Below, piece after piece: positions 23,526 through 32,453 of a stretch of 64,000 nt of DNA. Each line of letters starts with the position of its first letter. The stretch's first letter is position 1. Source of the DNA: Lachnospiraceae bacterium (GTDB taxonomy: Bacteria > Bacillota > Clostridia > Lachnospirales > Lachnospiraceae); assembly GCA_014804645.1 (NCBI GenBank), contig JAAUZI010000076.1:56227-120226 (forward strand), written 5' to 3'. A program made the position numbers and the translations under genes. The notes beneath the pieces were generated by a model. The model worked only from the letters and a program-made list of their open reading frames with translations, had not been told where the DNA came from and did not search any database.

Positions 23526-25261
23526 ATTATGACAAAATAACAGCTGCAGGGCTGAAAAAATACCTGTCGCTATTTGAAAAATCCGGTCTGTATTGGCTTT
23601 GTCTATTGATGATTCCAGGTATAGAGGTATTTGTGAGTGCGATAAACGCGCTCTTTTACAGGAACATTATCAATGCGGTGACGGCCTCGGACATGAAGTT
23701 GTTTAACTCCGCCCTCTGGTTTGCGGTGGTCGTTCTGGTTGTGAGTGTGGTCAAACGTCTGATTATTTTTGTATATATGTATCAGATCCGTCAGATTATG
23801 AAAAGGCTTCGACTGCGGGTGATGAGACATTTGTTTCGCCTGCCCATGTCCTATTTCGAAGGACATCACACGGCGGATTCCATACAGAAACTGTGTTTTA
23901 ATGTGGAGGACATCAAGAATTCCCTTGCTAACACGCACCTGAGGATCATCGATCCTGTGATAATCGGCGGAGCCGCGATTATACTTATCCTGGCGATGGA
24001 CTTTCGGATCGGACTTATGGTAATTGTGCTCAGCGGGGTGTCGGTGCGGATAAACATGATTCTCGTAAAGCCGCTCCGCGGCATGGCGGTCAGAATACAA
24101 AAAGCACTGGCTTCCTGCACGAAGAGTCTGACCGATATATTGGCGGGGATCGATATTATCAAGATGTTTCCCGGAGCGCGGGTGATGGTGGAAAAGTATT
24201 TAGAGGACAATGCGGACGTGGCGGAGAGCACTATGAAACGGTTGCGCAGGATGTCCGATGTACAGGCGGTGGAATGGGTATTTGGGTTTCTGTGCAATAT
24301 TGTGGTTCTGATTATCGGGATATTTATGTCTTTTGCGGGCCTGGTAGACTTCGGTACGGTGGTGGCGATTCTCAGTCTCAGGGGCATGGTATCCTATTTT
24401 CTGAGCAATATCGGCAGCGCGTGGGGCAGTCTGATGGATACTCTCGTCCTTGCGGACAGGGTGTTTGAGATTCTGGACCGGCCGATTCTGCCGGAATTTG
24501 CCCCAAATGACAGTATGGACGGGGAATGTTTTTGCCCTGCGGAAAATTGTGGAATCGCCATAGAGGACGCAGTGTTTTCCTATGACGGCTCGGAAAAGGT
24601 ACTGGACGGTGTGGATATTATAGTGGAAAGAGGAAAAACGGCGGCACTGGTGGGGGAGAGCGGCGGTGGTAAGAGCACAGTGGTTAAGCTCCTGCTGGGC
24701 CTATATCAACTGAGCAGCGGCCGCATAAGCGTGCTTGGAAAACCGCTGTCTGGCTATACTCCAGATGAATTGCGGGGAAACATTGCCTATGTTCCGCAGG
24801 ACGCGTATCTATTCGCCACAAGTATAAGGGAAAATATACGGTATGGCAGGCTGGAGGCAAGCGATGAGGAGGTCGTCTGGGCCGCTAGGCGCGCTTATGC
24901 CCACGACTTTATCATGGCATTTCCGGATGGGTATGACACGTTGGTGGGGGAGAGGGGGGAGAGCCTGTCAGGCGGACAGCGCCAGCGGATTGCGATTGCG
25001 AGGGCATTTATTAGGAATGCGCCGATCCTCCTTTTAGACGAGGCGACTTCAGCATTGGATTCAGAGAGCGAGCAGCTGGTACAGAAAGGCCTTGAGGCGC
25101 TCATGGGAGGACGTACTACCCTTGTGATAGCGCACAGGCTTTCCACCATTGAAAAAGCGGATATGATATACGTCATAGAGAGCGGGAAGGTGTGTGAAAA
25201 GGGCAGACATGGCGAACTGATAGAACAGAACGGCGTATACAGAAGGCTGGTAGAATTGTAA
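23522..25261 (+). CDS. ABC exporter half-transporter B
   Basis: This 579-residue half-transporter has about six membrane segments and an NBD with Walker A LVGESGGGKSTVV, Q-loop YVPQDAYLF, signature SLSGGQRQR, Walker B ILLLDEATSALD and VIAHRLST. The sequence is well diverged from half A, so a heterodimeric exporter is the likely state. It overlaps half A by 4 bases and ends the operon at a strong terminator. Confidence 0.92.
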   Translation: MNYDKITAAGLKKYLSLFEKSGLYWLCLLMIPGIEVFVSAINALFYRNIINAVTASDMKLFNSALWFAVVVLVVSVVKRLIIFVYMYQIRQIMKRLRLRVMRHLFRLPMSYFEGHHTADSIQKLCFNVEDIKNSLANTHLRIIDPVIIGGAAIILILAMDFRIGLMVIVLSGVSVRINMILVKPLRGMAVRIQKALASCTKSLTDILAGIDIIKMFPGARVMVEKYLEDNADVAESTMKRLRRMSDVQAVEWVFGFLCNIVVLIIGIFMSFAGLVDFGTVVAILSLRGMVSYFLSNIGSAWGSLMDTLVLADRVFEILDRPILPEFAPNDSMDGECFCPAENCGIAIEDAVFSYDGSEKVLDGVDIIVERGKTAALVGESGGGKSTVVKLLLGLYQLSSGRISVLGKPLSGYTPDELRGNIAYVPQDAYLFATSIRENIRYGRLEASDEEVVWAARRAYAHDFIMAFPDGYDTLVGERGESLSGGQRQRIAIARAFIRNAPILLLDEATSALDSESEQLVQKGLEALMGGRTTLVIAHRLSTIEKADMIYVIESGKVCEKGRHGELIEQNGVYRRLVEL

Positions 25262-25274
25262 TAAGGTTCTATAA

Positions 25275-25312
25275 AAAACAGGATGGGCTCTTGGGAGAAC
25301 TCATCCTGTTTT
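25275..25312. terminator. Bidirectional terminator between the ABC operon and the aldolase gene
   Basis: AAAACAGGATG (25275-25285) pairs with CATCCTGTTTT (25302-25312), with a GG/TC extension inside. A T run follows on the plus strand, and the A run becomes one for the minus strand. Confidence 0.88.
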
Positions 25313-25322
25313 ATTCTGTGTC

Positions 25323-26291
25323 TTACGCCTTGCCGTTGGAACCGAGTACATGCACGATCTTGTGAGCGACCATGTCTTTGACAGCCTGACGGGCGGGTTT
25401 CAAATATTGGCGAGGATCAAAATGATCCGGATGCTCCGCAAAGTATTTGCGGATATTGCCTGTCATGGCAAGACGGATATCGGAGTCAATATTGATCTTA
25501 CATACGGCAAGCTCGGCAGCCTTGCGCAGCTGTTCCTCGGGAATACCCACCGCATCGGGCATATTGCCGCCATACTGGTTGACCATCTTGACGAACTCCT
25601 GCGGAACGGAGGAGGAGCCGTGCAGAACGATGGGGAAACCGGGCAGACGTTTAATGCACTCCTCCAGCACGTCAAAGCGAAGCGGAGGGGGAACAAGGAT
25701 GCCGTCTGCGTTTCTCGTACACTGGGCGGCGGTAAACTTGTACGCGCCGTGGGAAGTGCCGATGGCGATGGCCAGGGAATCGCAGCCTGTCCTGGAGACA
25801 AACTCCTCTACTTCCTCCGGACGGGTATAGGACTCATGCCCTGCCTCTACCATAACCTCGTCCTCAACGCCGGCCAGTGTGCCCAGCTCGGCCTCGACTA
25901 CGACGCCCTTGTCGTGGGCGTACTCTACGACCTGCTTGGTCAAGGCGATATTGTCCTCAAAGGACTTGGAGGACGCATCGATCATAACAGAAGTGAAACC
26001 GCCGTCAATGCAGGATTTGCACAGCTCAAAGGTATCGCCGTGATCCAGATGCAGGGCGATGGGAATCTGGGGATTCTCGGCGACTGCCGCTTCCACCAAC
26101 TTAACCAGATAAGTATGGTTCGCATAAGCCCTCGCACCCTTGGATACCTGAAGGATCACAGGGCTGTTCAGCTCACCTGCAGCCTCCGTGATGCCCTGCA
26201 CGATCTCCATGTTGTTGACGTTGAATGCACCAACTGCGTAACCGCCATTGTATGCTTTCTCAAACATTTCCTTTGTTGTAACTAATGGCAT
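25323..26291 (-). CDS. fba: Fructose-1,6-bisphosphate aldolase, class II
   Basis: The enzyme cleaves fructose-1,6-bisphosphate to glyceraldehyde-3-phosphate and DHAP in glycolysis. The protein (322 residues from MPLVTTKEMFEKAY) has the zinc and catalytic motifs IALHLDHGDTFE, VEAELGTLAGVEDEV, LAIAIGTSHGAYKF, IVLHGSSSVPQEF and CKINIDSDIR. I chose ATG 26291, 8 bases after AAGGTGG; ATG 26297 and GTG 26303 are in frame. It has its own promoter at 26358-26386 and is monocistronic. Confidence 0.96.
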   Translation of the reverse strand: MPLVTTKEMFEKAYNGGYAVGAFNVNNMEIVQGITEAAGELNSPVILQVSKGARAYANHTYLVKLVEAAVAENPQIPIALHLDHGDTFELCKSCIDGGFTSVMIDASSKSFEDNIALTKQVVEYAHDKGVVVEAELGTLAGVEDEVMVEAGHESYTRPEEVEEFVSRTGCDSLAIAIGTSHGAYKFTAAQCTRNADGILVPPPLRFDVLEECIKRLPGFPIVLHGSSSVPQEFVKMVNQYGGNMPDAVGIPEEQLRKAAELAVCKINIDSDIRLAMTGNIRKYFAEHPDHFDPRQYLKPARQAVKDMVAHKIVHVLGSNGKA

Positions 26292-26357
26292 TGTCATTAC
26301 CACCTTTCCTGAGATTATTTTGACCAGCCCCTAAGACTGGATATTCACTACCTTTTT

Positions 26358-26386
26358 ATTATAACCCAAAGCATGTCTGTAAGCAA
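26358..26386 (-). promoter_or_regulatory. Promoter of fba
   Basis: On the minus strand, TTGCTT (plus 26381-26386), a 17-bp spacer and TATAAT (plus 26358-26363) precede the aldolase gene by about 65 bases. Confidence 0.7.
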
Positions 26387-26426
26387 GCAAATTCTGGAAA
26401 ATATGGGGCATTTCTCCTATTGCAAC

Positions 26427-28628
26427 TTAGCTTTCTTTCACTGTATCCTTGTAAAACATAGTCCGAAGCGTGCAGATATCTTTGGGAACACTGTCCCTGT
26501 CCTCCACGTCGTGCAGCTTTTTCACCCACCCATAAAAGGCGTTGGCGGTGGGAGTTGTCAGAGTGGAGGTTCTGGTGATGTGGCCTTTTCGGATGGTCTC
26601 CTGTGCCACGCCCCGCATAAACTTCCAGAAATTGTAGTAGGCCAGCTTGAGCTTGGTCATATACCCGGTGCTGTCCTCGATGACAAAGCCCTCGATCTTG
26701 CGGCCCTTATACTCATAGTCCTCCTCCAGCACATCATAGTACCAGTCAAAGAACTCCTGCCAGGAGGCCAGCTCAAAGGCTTTTTCCTTGGCGGTCAGCC
26801 CCAGCCGGTTTGCCACATGGCACATCTCGTCGTAGTCATATTTGGAAAAATCCATCTGGTTGCAGACAATATCCAGCAGGTACAGGCCGCTTTCGGGATA
26901 TTCGATAATATGAGGATCGTGTTTCATATCCACGCACTCAAAGACAAAGGAAACATTGTTTTCCCTGATGAAATCCTTCATCTCCGCCAAGTGTTCGGAG
27001 GATATCTTTTCATACAGCATATCCCTGAGCCATCCGGTAAACTGGCTGTCGATGGTGGATTTGGTGGCAATAAACAGATCGTCCTCATACTCGTTGTAGC
27101 TCACGATACCCAAAAAGCCGTTTTCCTTCACATAGGCGGTGACAGGGAACTGCAATTTGTGCTGCAGCAGGTCAAACTTGGTCTCCGGGCGCTCGTTTAT
27201 ATTGAAAAATTTGTCGTATGCCCTGGCGGCCACCTTCCCCTTTACCGTGTCCAGATACAGGCCCCTGGCTTTGATGGTCTGTTCGTCCCACGCCCTGTCA
27301 TCGAATGCCTTGCGGGTAAAATTAAAGGACGAGATATTGCCAAATTTCTTTTCCTGAATATATCTGTTGGAGCGCAGCGCAATGATTGTGTCTGCGATGG
27401 AGCTGCCGGTCACAGTCTGCTCCTGCCGCATTTCCGGGGTCTTAAAGACCTCGTTTTTCACCTCCACTGTGCGGATGCCCTCCCGGTCAACCTGTACACA
27501 TCTCAGGCAGCCGCCGAATTCCACCTGCCCCTCCAGATTGTACACCTTGTCATTGACCTTGACAGGGAGCTGCTTAGTATTTCTGTGTCCGTGAATCTGG
27601 ATATAATTGTCCGGGGTAGTCTCGTAAAAGGTCTCCGCGATCTTCTCAAAATCGTTGTAATTTCCCACACCTTTAATCATCTGTTCCGTTGCCACAAAGG
27701 ACAAATTTTCAGGAACTGTGCTGAGTCCCGCATGGGTGACGATAAAGACCCTGTCCCCATAGGTATAGTACGCGCACTGGCCGAATTTGCGGTACAGCTG
27801 CCGGAGTTGTTTCTTGTCCATGTTAGCCTCGTCAAGGGCAGGCCTTGTCACCAGCTCAAACTCCTTGGACCTGCCCACCGAGTCGTTGGCATACAGCCAC
27901 AGCCATCTCTCGTGGTTGCCCTCCAGCATCAGCACATTCTTTCTGTCCTTGACGGAGAGAAGGAAGTTCAGGACCTCCACATTTTCCAGCCCTCGGTCCA
28001 CATAATCGCCCAAGAATATGTAAAATTCATCGTCCCGGATGCCGTCGTTGTCCGAGAGATACTTCTGGAGAGCCGTGTTACAGCCGTGGACGTCACCGAT
28101 ATGGTGAATCCGCCTGTAACCGGACAAATCTATCCTTTTCAGCCAAATGGTATCCAGCTCGTCGGGCTTTATCACCTTTACGCCGGAGGGGATTTTCTGG
28201 GTCGCAAACCGGGAATACATCCTGTCGATCACTTCCTCAGGAACCCTCTTTAAAGGCTCACGCCCCAGATTTCTCCTCTTTGCCTCCTCGATGGGAATAT
28301 CCGTAAAGTCCACGCAGTACATTCTGTACCGATAGGACTCACACATTTCCTTGTAGCGGCTTAACTCCGCGGTCTTGGAGTTGGTGGCGTCGATCACCGT
28401 GAACTCGCCGTTCTGCATACGGATCTCCAGCAGGCTAAACAGCATTTTCCACACTGTCTTGTCATTGCTCTGGCTGATTCCCACCGTTCCGTCCACCAGC
28501 ATGGTGGGCCCCTGGCACAGCAGTCGGATATCGTCTGCGGACAGCGCATATTGTTTTAAGTTGTTTTTTTCAATCCATGTGGTTTTTCCACATCCGGGCG
28601 CTCCTCTGAGCAAAAGTAAAATTCTCAT
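26427..28628 (-). CDS. RNA-repair enzyme: polynucleotide kinase, phosphatase and RNA ligase domains
   Basis: The 733-residue protein starts MRILLLLRGAPGCGKTTW (P-loop, residues 9-16) at ATG 28628, six bases after AGGAGG. Residues 1-165 are a 5' kinase; about 180-380 form a metallophosphatase (IGDVHGCN, FLGDYVDRG, LEGNHERW, VTHAGLS, IHGHRNT). Residues about 440-660 look like an RNA ligase/adenylyltransferase with the nucleotidyl-lysine motif YVKENGFLGIV and the downstream EGFVIED strand. This is the end-healing and sealing order of bacterial Pnkp. No Hen1 methyltransferase gene is adjacent, unlike the classical Pnkp/Hen1 operon. It probably repairs tRNA cut by ribotoxins. Confidence 0.88.
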   Translation of the reverse strand: MRILLLLRGAPGCGKTTWIEKNNLKQYALSADDIRLLCQGPTMLVDGTVGISQSNDKTVWKMLFSLLEIRMQNGEFTVIDATNSKTAELSRYKEMCESYRYRMYCVDFTDIPIEEAKRRNLGREPLKRVPEEVIDRMYSRFATQKIPSGVKVIKPDELDTIWLKRIDLSGYRRIHHIGDVHGCNTALQKYLSDNDGIRDDEFYIFLGDYVDRGLENVEVLNFLLSVKDRKNVLMLEGNHERWLWLYANDSVGRSKEFELVTRPALDEANMDKKQLRQLYRKFGQCAYYTYGDRVFIVTHAGLSTVPENLSFVATEQMIKGVGNYNDFEKIAETFYETTPDNYIQIHGHRNTKQLPVKVNDKVYNLEGQVEFGGCLRCVQVDREGIRTVEVKNEVFKTPEMRQEQTVTGSSIADTIIALRSNRYIQEKKFGNISSFNFTRKAFDDRAWDEQTIKARGLYLDTVKGKVAARAYDKFFNINERPETKFDLLQHKLQFPVTAYVKENGFLGIVSYNEYEDDLFIATKSTIDSQFTGWLRDMLYEKISSEHLAEMKDFIRENNVSFVFECVDMKHDPHIIEYPESGLYLLDIVCNQMDFSKYDYDEMCHVANRLGLTAKEKAFELASWQEFFDWYYDVLEEDYEYKGRKIEGFVIEDSTGYMTKLKLAYYNFWKFMRGVAQETIRKGHITRTSTLTTPTANAFYGWVKKLHDVEDRDSVPKDICTLRTMFYKDTVKES

Positions 28629-28673
28629 CTGTATCCTCCTCCCGCTTTTCCCAACGGGAACGCGGACTTTTTT

Positions 28674-28702
28674 ATTATAGTATGCGCGGGGCACCGTATC
28701 AA
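28674..28702 (-). promoter_or_regulatory. Promoter of the RNA-repair gene
   Basis: On the minus strand, TTGATA (plus 28697-28702), a 17-bp spacer and TATAAT (plus 28674-28679) lie about 45 bases before the start codon. Confidence 0.8.
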
Positions 28703-28736
28703 TAGCCCTGTGGTATAATCCGATTCAATCTTGTAT

Positions 28737-29375
28737 TTACAGTTCCCTTAAAAAGCGCTTATATTTTTCTATAGATGTGTCATAACAAAAAGGCCCTGTC
28801 TCCTCCGGCCAGCGGTCGCTGGTATCTCCCGTTTGAATCGAATATAGAAACATACTTCCCTCCACCTTAAAATGTGTGCAACCATCATACGGATAAGAGT
28901 CATTGAAACGGATAACCATATTCTGCAGCTTTTGCGCCGTTTCGTCTGTGTCGTCCAGCACAAGGCAGGGAGCTGCAAAGGAGGAGACTGAATCGCAGGT
29001 ATCCTCGTTACTTATCTCAAGTCCTTCCTGTCTCATGCAGTAAATGAGAAGTTTCTGAGAATAATTATCCTGATACATCCAGGCATCGTTTCCCAGCGGA
29101 TAGGCGTATGCAATGAATTGAATGGCGCTGTTTTCTCTGTCCTGCAATTTCACTGCCGGGCATTCCAGCGCCTGCTGAAAGTCCGGTTCCCCATCCGTGT
29201 AGCCTATATGTATAAATTCGTCAATTATCTGAAAGTCTTTTCCGTAAGCCCGCTCCATGTAGTTTCGTATGTCCGCGCTGCTTGGCCTGTGGGGGAAGAA
29301 GAGTAAAAAGGCCATCCCTGCCGACAGCGCGGCGAGGGAAATAATCAAAATGGGTATCCATATTTTTCTGTGCAT
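28737..29375 (-). CDS. Membrane-anchored protein of unknown function
   Basis: The 212-residue protein has an N-terminal membrane segment (about residues 6-28: ILIISLAALSAGMAFLLFF) without a lipobox, and an extracellular part with three or four Cys. It includes YPLGNDAWMYQDNYSQKLL and FKVEGSMFLYSIQTGDTSDR. I do not recognise a family. It is divergent from the LysM-protein gene, leaving about 230 bases that carry an ECF-type promoter for that gene. Confidence 0.6.
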   Translation of the reverse strand: MHRKIWIPILIISLAALSAGMAFLLFFPHRPSSADIRNYMERAYGKDFQIIDEFIHIGYTDGEPDFQQALECPAVKLQDRENSAIQFIAYAYPLGNDAWMYQDNYSQKLLIYCMRQEGLEISNEDTCDSVSSFAAPCLVLDDTDETAQKLQNMVIRFNDSYPYDGCTHFKVEGSMFLYSIQTGDTSDRWPEETGPFCYDTSIEKYKRFLREL

Positions 29376-29499
29376 GGTTTATCCTTTCAACGGCTGGTTT
29401 GACGGTGTCAACATTACCATAATTATAGCATATGTCTGCGGAAACTCAAGCCTGTGCTTTTGCGCTCATAGCCGTGAGTGTAAAAAATTTAAAATTCAG

Positions 29500-29526
29500 G
29501 GAACCTTTTTGCTCCCGAGAGTATCT
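29500..29526 (+). promoter_or_regulatory. ECF-type promoter of the LysM gene at 29605
   Basis: GGAACC (29500-29505), then TTTTT, and GTATCT (29521-29526), separated by 15 bp, match the promoters at 44109 and 45805. About 45 further bases downstream are also conserved with the 45805 copy (CGGGAAAAC-like and GGAACCGTCC segments). The likely sigma factor is encoded at 44203. Confidence 0.85.
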
Positions 29527-29604
29527 TACTTATATGGACGGGAAAACCATGGCGATATGTCAGAGGAACCGTCCCGAATTTCATGCAAGGAGGAAAAAAG
29601 TAAA

Positions 29605-30981
29605 ATGAAAAAAAATTTAGTTGTTGTATCCGTTCTAGCGCTGGCGCTGATCTTATCGCCTCTCAGCGGTATAGGCAGGGGCGTGCTCGCCGATGAAGAG
29701 GATACATCTGTCGCAGTACTTTCTGTATCAGGTGATCAGAGTTCGGATTCAAGTGCAAGCGCTGCCCCGACGCAAGCTCCTACATCGACGCCATTACCGC
29801 ACGATGCCCCTGTGGAGCAGATTGTGGAAAGACTCAACGAGGTCTTGGATAATGCCGCGGCCACAAATCCAGACGGGAATCCAAACGCGGTCGTGTGGCA
29901 GCTGCTGGGAGTCATAGTTCAACATCGAATGGCTGATGCTATGACGGAAAGCGTTGAAGTCCGTGAAAAAATGGCAGATCTGGAGACACGCTATATAGAG
30001 TGGTACAATATTCAGGTGCAAGAGATGGAGATGGGTGACGCTGTAAAAGAGGTTGTGGATCCAGACAAGGTAAGCATAATAGGTACCGCCTTTGACGCGG
30101 CGGGGACTTCTGATGTTACGATGCAGTGGAAGATGGACGTAGTGGATAAAGAGCTTAAGTTTATTCCGAGTCATAGCAAGCTTGTAAGTTTTGACGTCGA
30201 GTTTTATCGCAATGGCGAGGAACAAGGGAATCATACCATGTGGTTACCTGTGACGTTCACTATGCCTGTGCCTGGCGGAATCGATGTCGACAAGTTGGCG
30301 ATTTGGCATTACATGAATTACTCTGAAAACAGCGTTGTGCGTATGCCGATCGAATTCTCCATTAATTCGGATGGAACGATTAGCTTTAGTGAGACAAATT
30401 TCGTTTCCTCCACGTTTGCGTTTATAGAAGTATCTTCTTCAAGCGAGTCCGGCGGCAACACTCCTTCCAGCGGAGGGGCCAGCAGTAACACCCCTGCTGG
30501 CGGAGAGTCCGGAGGTAGTGCCCCGTCCGGTGGAAAGAGCGGTGATAATAGTTGGCTGGCGGATGTGGAAAGCCAGATCATAGCAGCAGATCCGGGGACC
30601 ATTGTCAAGATTACCAAAGACCAGAACATAAACAGCCTGTCCAACAGCGTTATGCAGCAGTTGGCAAAGCGTGGTGATGTGGCCCTGGAGATGGAATACA
30701 CCTATGACGGCGTGGACTATCATATCGTTATTCCCGCAGGTTTGGCTGTGGATGATGATATTCCTTGGTATGGCCCCCTGTATCTGTCGGCATATTACAG
30801 CGGCTATGCATTGAGTGAGAACACGGCTGCGCCTACCTCTCTCTATATTGTGCAGAGTGGTGATACATTGAGCAAGATTGCGCGTAAACACAATACGACA
30901 GTTGCTGATCTGACGATGAAGAATCCTCAGATCAAGAATGTGAACAGCATTAAGCCGGGTCAGATCATTACAATTGAGTAA
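29605..30981 (+). CDS. Secreted LysM-domain protein, paralogue 1
   Basis: From ATG 29605 (behind AGGAGG) the protein has 458 residues: a signal peptide (LVVVSVLALALILSPLSG), a Ser/Thr/Pro-rich stretch, an N-terminal domain of unknown fold (about 65-280), a Gly/Ser linker, a module of about 75 residues with LSNSVMQQLAKRGDV and DDDIPWYGPLYL, and a C-terminal LysM (IVQSGDTLSKIARKHNTT, PGQIITIE). The linker, module and LysM also occur in the protein encoded at 46134. LysM binds peptidoglycan, so it acts outside the membrane. An ECF-type promoter controls it. Confidence 0.85.
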   Translation: MKKNLVVVSVLALALILSPLSGIGRGVLADEEDTSVAVLSVSGDQSSDSSASAAPTQAPTSTPLPHDAPVEQIVERLNEVLDNAAATNPDGNPNAVVWQLLGVIVQHRMADAMTESVEVREKMADLETRYIEWYNIQVQEMEMGDAVKEVVDPDKVSIIGTAFDAAGTSDVTMQWKMDVVDKELKFIPSHSKLVSFDVEFYRNGEEQGNHTMWLPVTFTMPVPGGIDVDKLAIWHYMNYSENSVVRMPIEFSINSDGTISFSETNFVSSTFAFIEVSSSSESGGNTPSSGGASSNTPAGGESGGSAPSGGKSGDNSWLADVESQIIAADPGTIVKITKDQNINSLSNSVMQQLAKRGDVALEMEYTYDGVDYHIVIPAGLAVDDDIPWYGPLYLSAYYSGYALSENTAAPTSLYIVQSGDTLSKIARKHNTTVADLTMKNPQIKNVNSIKPGQIITIE

Positions 30982-30997
30982 GCGGTATCGGTAGGCC

Positions 30998-31035
30998 AAG
31001 AGGCCGGATTCCATAGGAGTCCGGCCTCTTTTTTT
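30998..31035 (+). terminator. Terminator of the LysM gene
   Basis: AAGAGGCCGGA (30998-31008) pairs with TCCGGCCTCTT (31020-31030) and is followed by TTTTT. Confidence 0.92.
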
Positions 31036-31061
31036 CTGGTGGAGGGAGGATGCTTACACAC

Positions 31062-31090
31062 TTGAGTTTCGTATAGAGGAATGCTATAAT
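31062..31090 (+). promoter_or_regulatory. Promoter of the oxidoreductase gene
   Basis: TTGAGT (31062-31067), 17-bp spacer, TATAAT (31085-31090), about 50 bases before the start codon. Confidence 0.75.
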
Positions 31091-31141
31091 TTATTGAGAA
31101 AAGTAGAAACTCAGTCATAACATACAAGGAGGAGTACCTCT

Positions 31142-32128
31142 ATGAAACAGATCAACATGGCAATCCTGGGTGCGGGCAATATCGCCCGGCAGATGGCGGT
31201 GGCGGTAAATGGTCTGCAAAGTCAGGTCCGCGCCTATGCGGTAGCCTCCCGCAGTCTGGAGAAGGCGGAGGCCTTTGCCCGAGAGTGGCATTTTCAAAAA
31301 GCGTATGGTTCCTATGAAGAGCTGGCGGCGGACCCGGAGGTAGATCTGGTCTATATTGCCACGCCCCACGCCATGCACTATGACAACGCCCGGCTCTGCG
31401 TGGAGCAGGGGAAGGCGGTGCTGGTGGAGAAGGCATTTACCGCCAATGCCGCTCAGGCCAGAGAATTAATTCGGCTGGCGGAGGAGAAAAAGGTCTTCTT
31501 GACGGAGGCCATCTGGACCCGCTATATGCCCGGCAGACAGATTGTAGAAAGTCTGCTGGCACAGGGGGTCATCGGTGAGCCTATCTCCCTGGAAGCGGAG
31601 TTTTCAGTGCCGCTGAGCCACAAGCAGCGCATGTATGACCCAGCGCTGGCCGGAGGCGCGCTGCTGGACCTGGGGATGTACTGTCTGACCTTTGCCTCCA
31701 TGTATTTTGGGGATGAGATTGCTGAGGTGACTTCCCGGGCGGAGAAGCTGGATACCGGCGTGGACGCCATGGACGATATTTACTACACTTATGTGGATGG
31801 CAAAAAAGCCCATTTGCGCACCTCTATGATAACAGGCCCTGTCAACCGGGGGGAGATCAAGGGAACTCAGGGGCGTATCGAGGTGGACACTCTGAACAAT
31901 TTTACTGCCATCCGGGTATATGACAATGCGGGAAATCTGCTGCAGGAGCCGGAGATACCTGCCCAGATCAATGGCTATGAATACGAAGTGCTGGCCTGTG
32001 TCCGGGCCATGGAGGCAGAAAATCTGGAGTGTGAGGAGATGCCCCACAGCGAGACCATAGAGATCATGGAGCAGATGGATCGCCTGCGCCGGGAGTGGGG
32101 TGTGGCGTATCCCTTTGAGGTGGAGTGA
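31142..32128 (+). CDS. Gfo/Idh/MocA-family NAD(P)-dependent oxidoreductase
   Basis: The 328-residue protein has the Rossmann motif AILGAGNIARQM, the EK motif VLVEKAFTANAAQA (catalytic Lys of the EKP signature, here EKA), TRYMPG, and the beta-sheet half GGALLDLGMYCLTFAS. Family members oxidise or reduce sugars or polyols in the cytosol; the trans-dihydrodiol-dehydrogenase-like branch fits the ATPHAMHYDNA segment. The substrate is unknown. It is transcribed alone from its own promoter and ends at a small terminator. Confidence 0.9.
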   Translation: MKQINMAILGAGNIARQMAVAVNGLQSQVRAYAVASRSLEKAEAFAREWHFQKAYGSYEELAADPEVDLVYIATPHAMHYDNARLCVEQGKAVLVEKAFTANAAQARELIRLAEEKKVFLTEAIWTRYMPGRQIVESLLAQGVIGEPISLEAEFSVPLSHKQRMYDPALAGGALLDLGMYCLTFASMYFGDEIAEVTSRAEKLDTGVDAMDDIYYTYVDGKKAHLRTSMITGPVNRGEIKGTQGRIEVDTLNNFTAIRVYDNAGNLLQEPEIPAQINGYEYEVLACVRAMEAENLECEEMPHSETIEIMEQMDRLRREWGVAYPFEVE

Positions 32129-32154
32129 CAGGCCCTGAAGGCAGCAGACCTCAT

Positions 32155-32174
32155 GCAACTTTGAGTTGCTTTTT
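32155..32174 (+). terminator. Terminator of the oxidoreductase gene
   Basis: GCAACT (32155-32160) pairs with AGTTGC (32164-32169) around a 3-base loop, followed by TTTTT. The stem is short. Confidence 0.6.
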
Positions 32175-32195
32175 CCCCCAAAAGCGAACCGTAAA

Positions 32196-32437
32196 GTTGG
32201 TGGAATCCCTCCGAGAACTGTTATATGATAATTCCATCAACCGCGCATTCTGCCGGAAATGGCGCCGAGAGGGCAGATGCAAAACTAAAGCGGTAACTGT
32301 CAGGTTGGTACTGTAGTGGCAGTTACGGAACTATAACAGTAACTGCCCATACAGTGCCTGGAATAAATGCTGGCCGCACTATGGACAGGATTTATTCCAC
32401 CGTTCGAGGTACTGTAGTGGCAGTTACGGAACTATAA
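32196..32437 (+). repeat. Leader or operator region with direct and inverted repeats (gap 32129-32453)
   Basis: A perfect 30-bp direct repeat occurs at 32307-32336 and 32408-32437, 101 bases apart; it contains GTAGTGGCAGTTACGG. The first copy forms the inverted repeat GGCAGTTAC (32318-32326) / GTAACTGCC (32339-32347). Two more hairpins are GTTGGTGGAAT/ATTCCATCAAC (32196-32206, 32231-32241, one G-T pair) and GGAATAAAT/ATTTATTCC (32360-32368, 32390-32398). The region precedes an XRE regulator gene and may hold its operators. I found no convincing -35/-10 pair. Confidence 0.7.
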
Positions 32438-32453
32438 ATGGAGGGAAAATAGA

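Noticed and set aside
26373..28253. 626-codon open frame on the plus strand opposite the RNA-repair gene
   Set aside because: Its translation has no domain character, and the minus-strand frame carries three intact enzyme domains, so this is a shadow of GC-biased codons.
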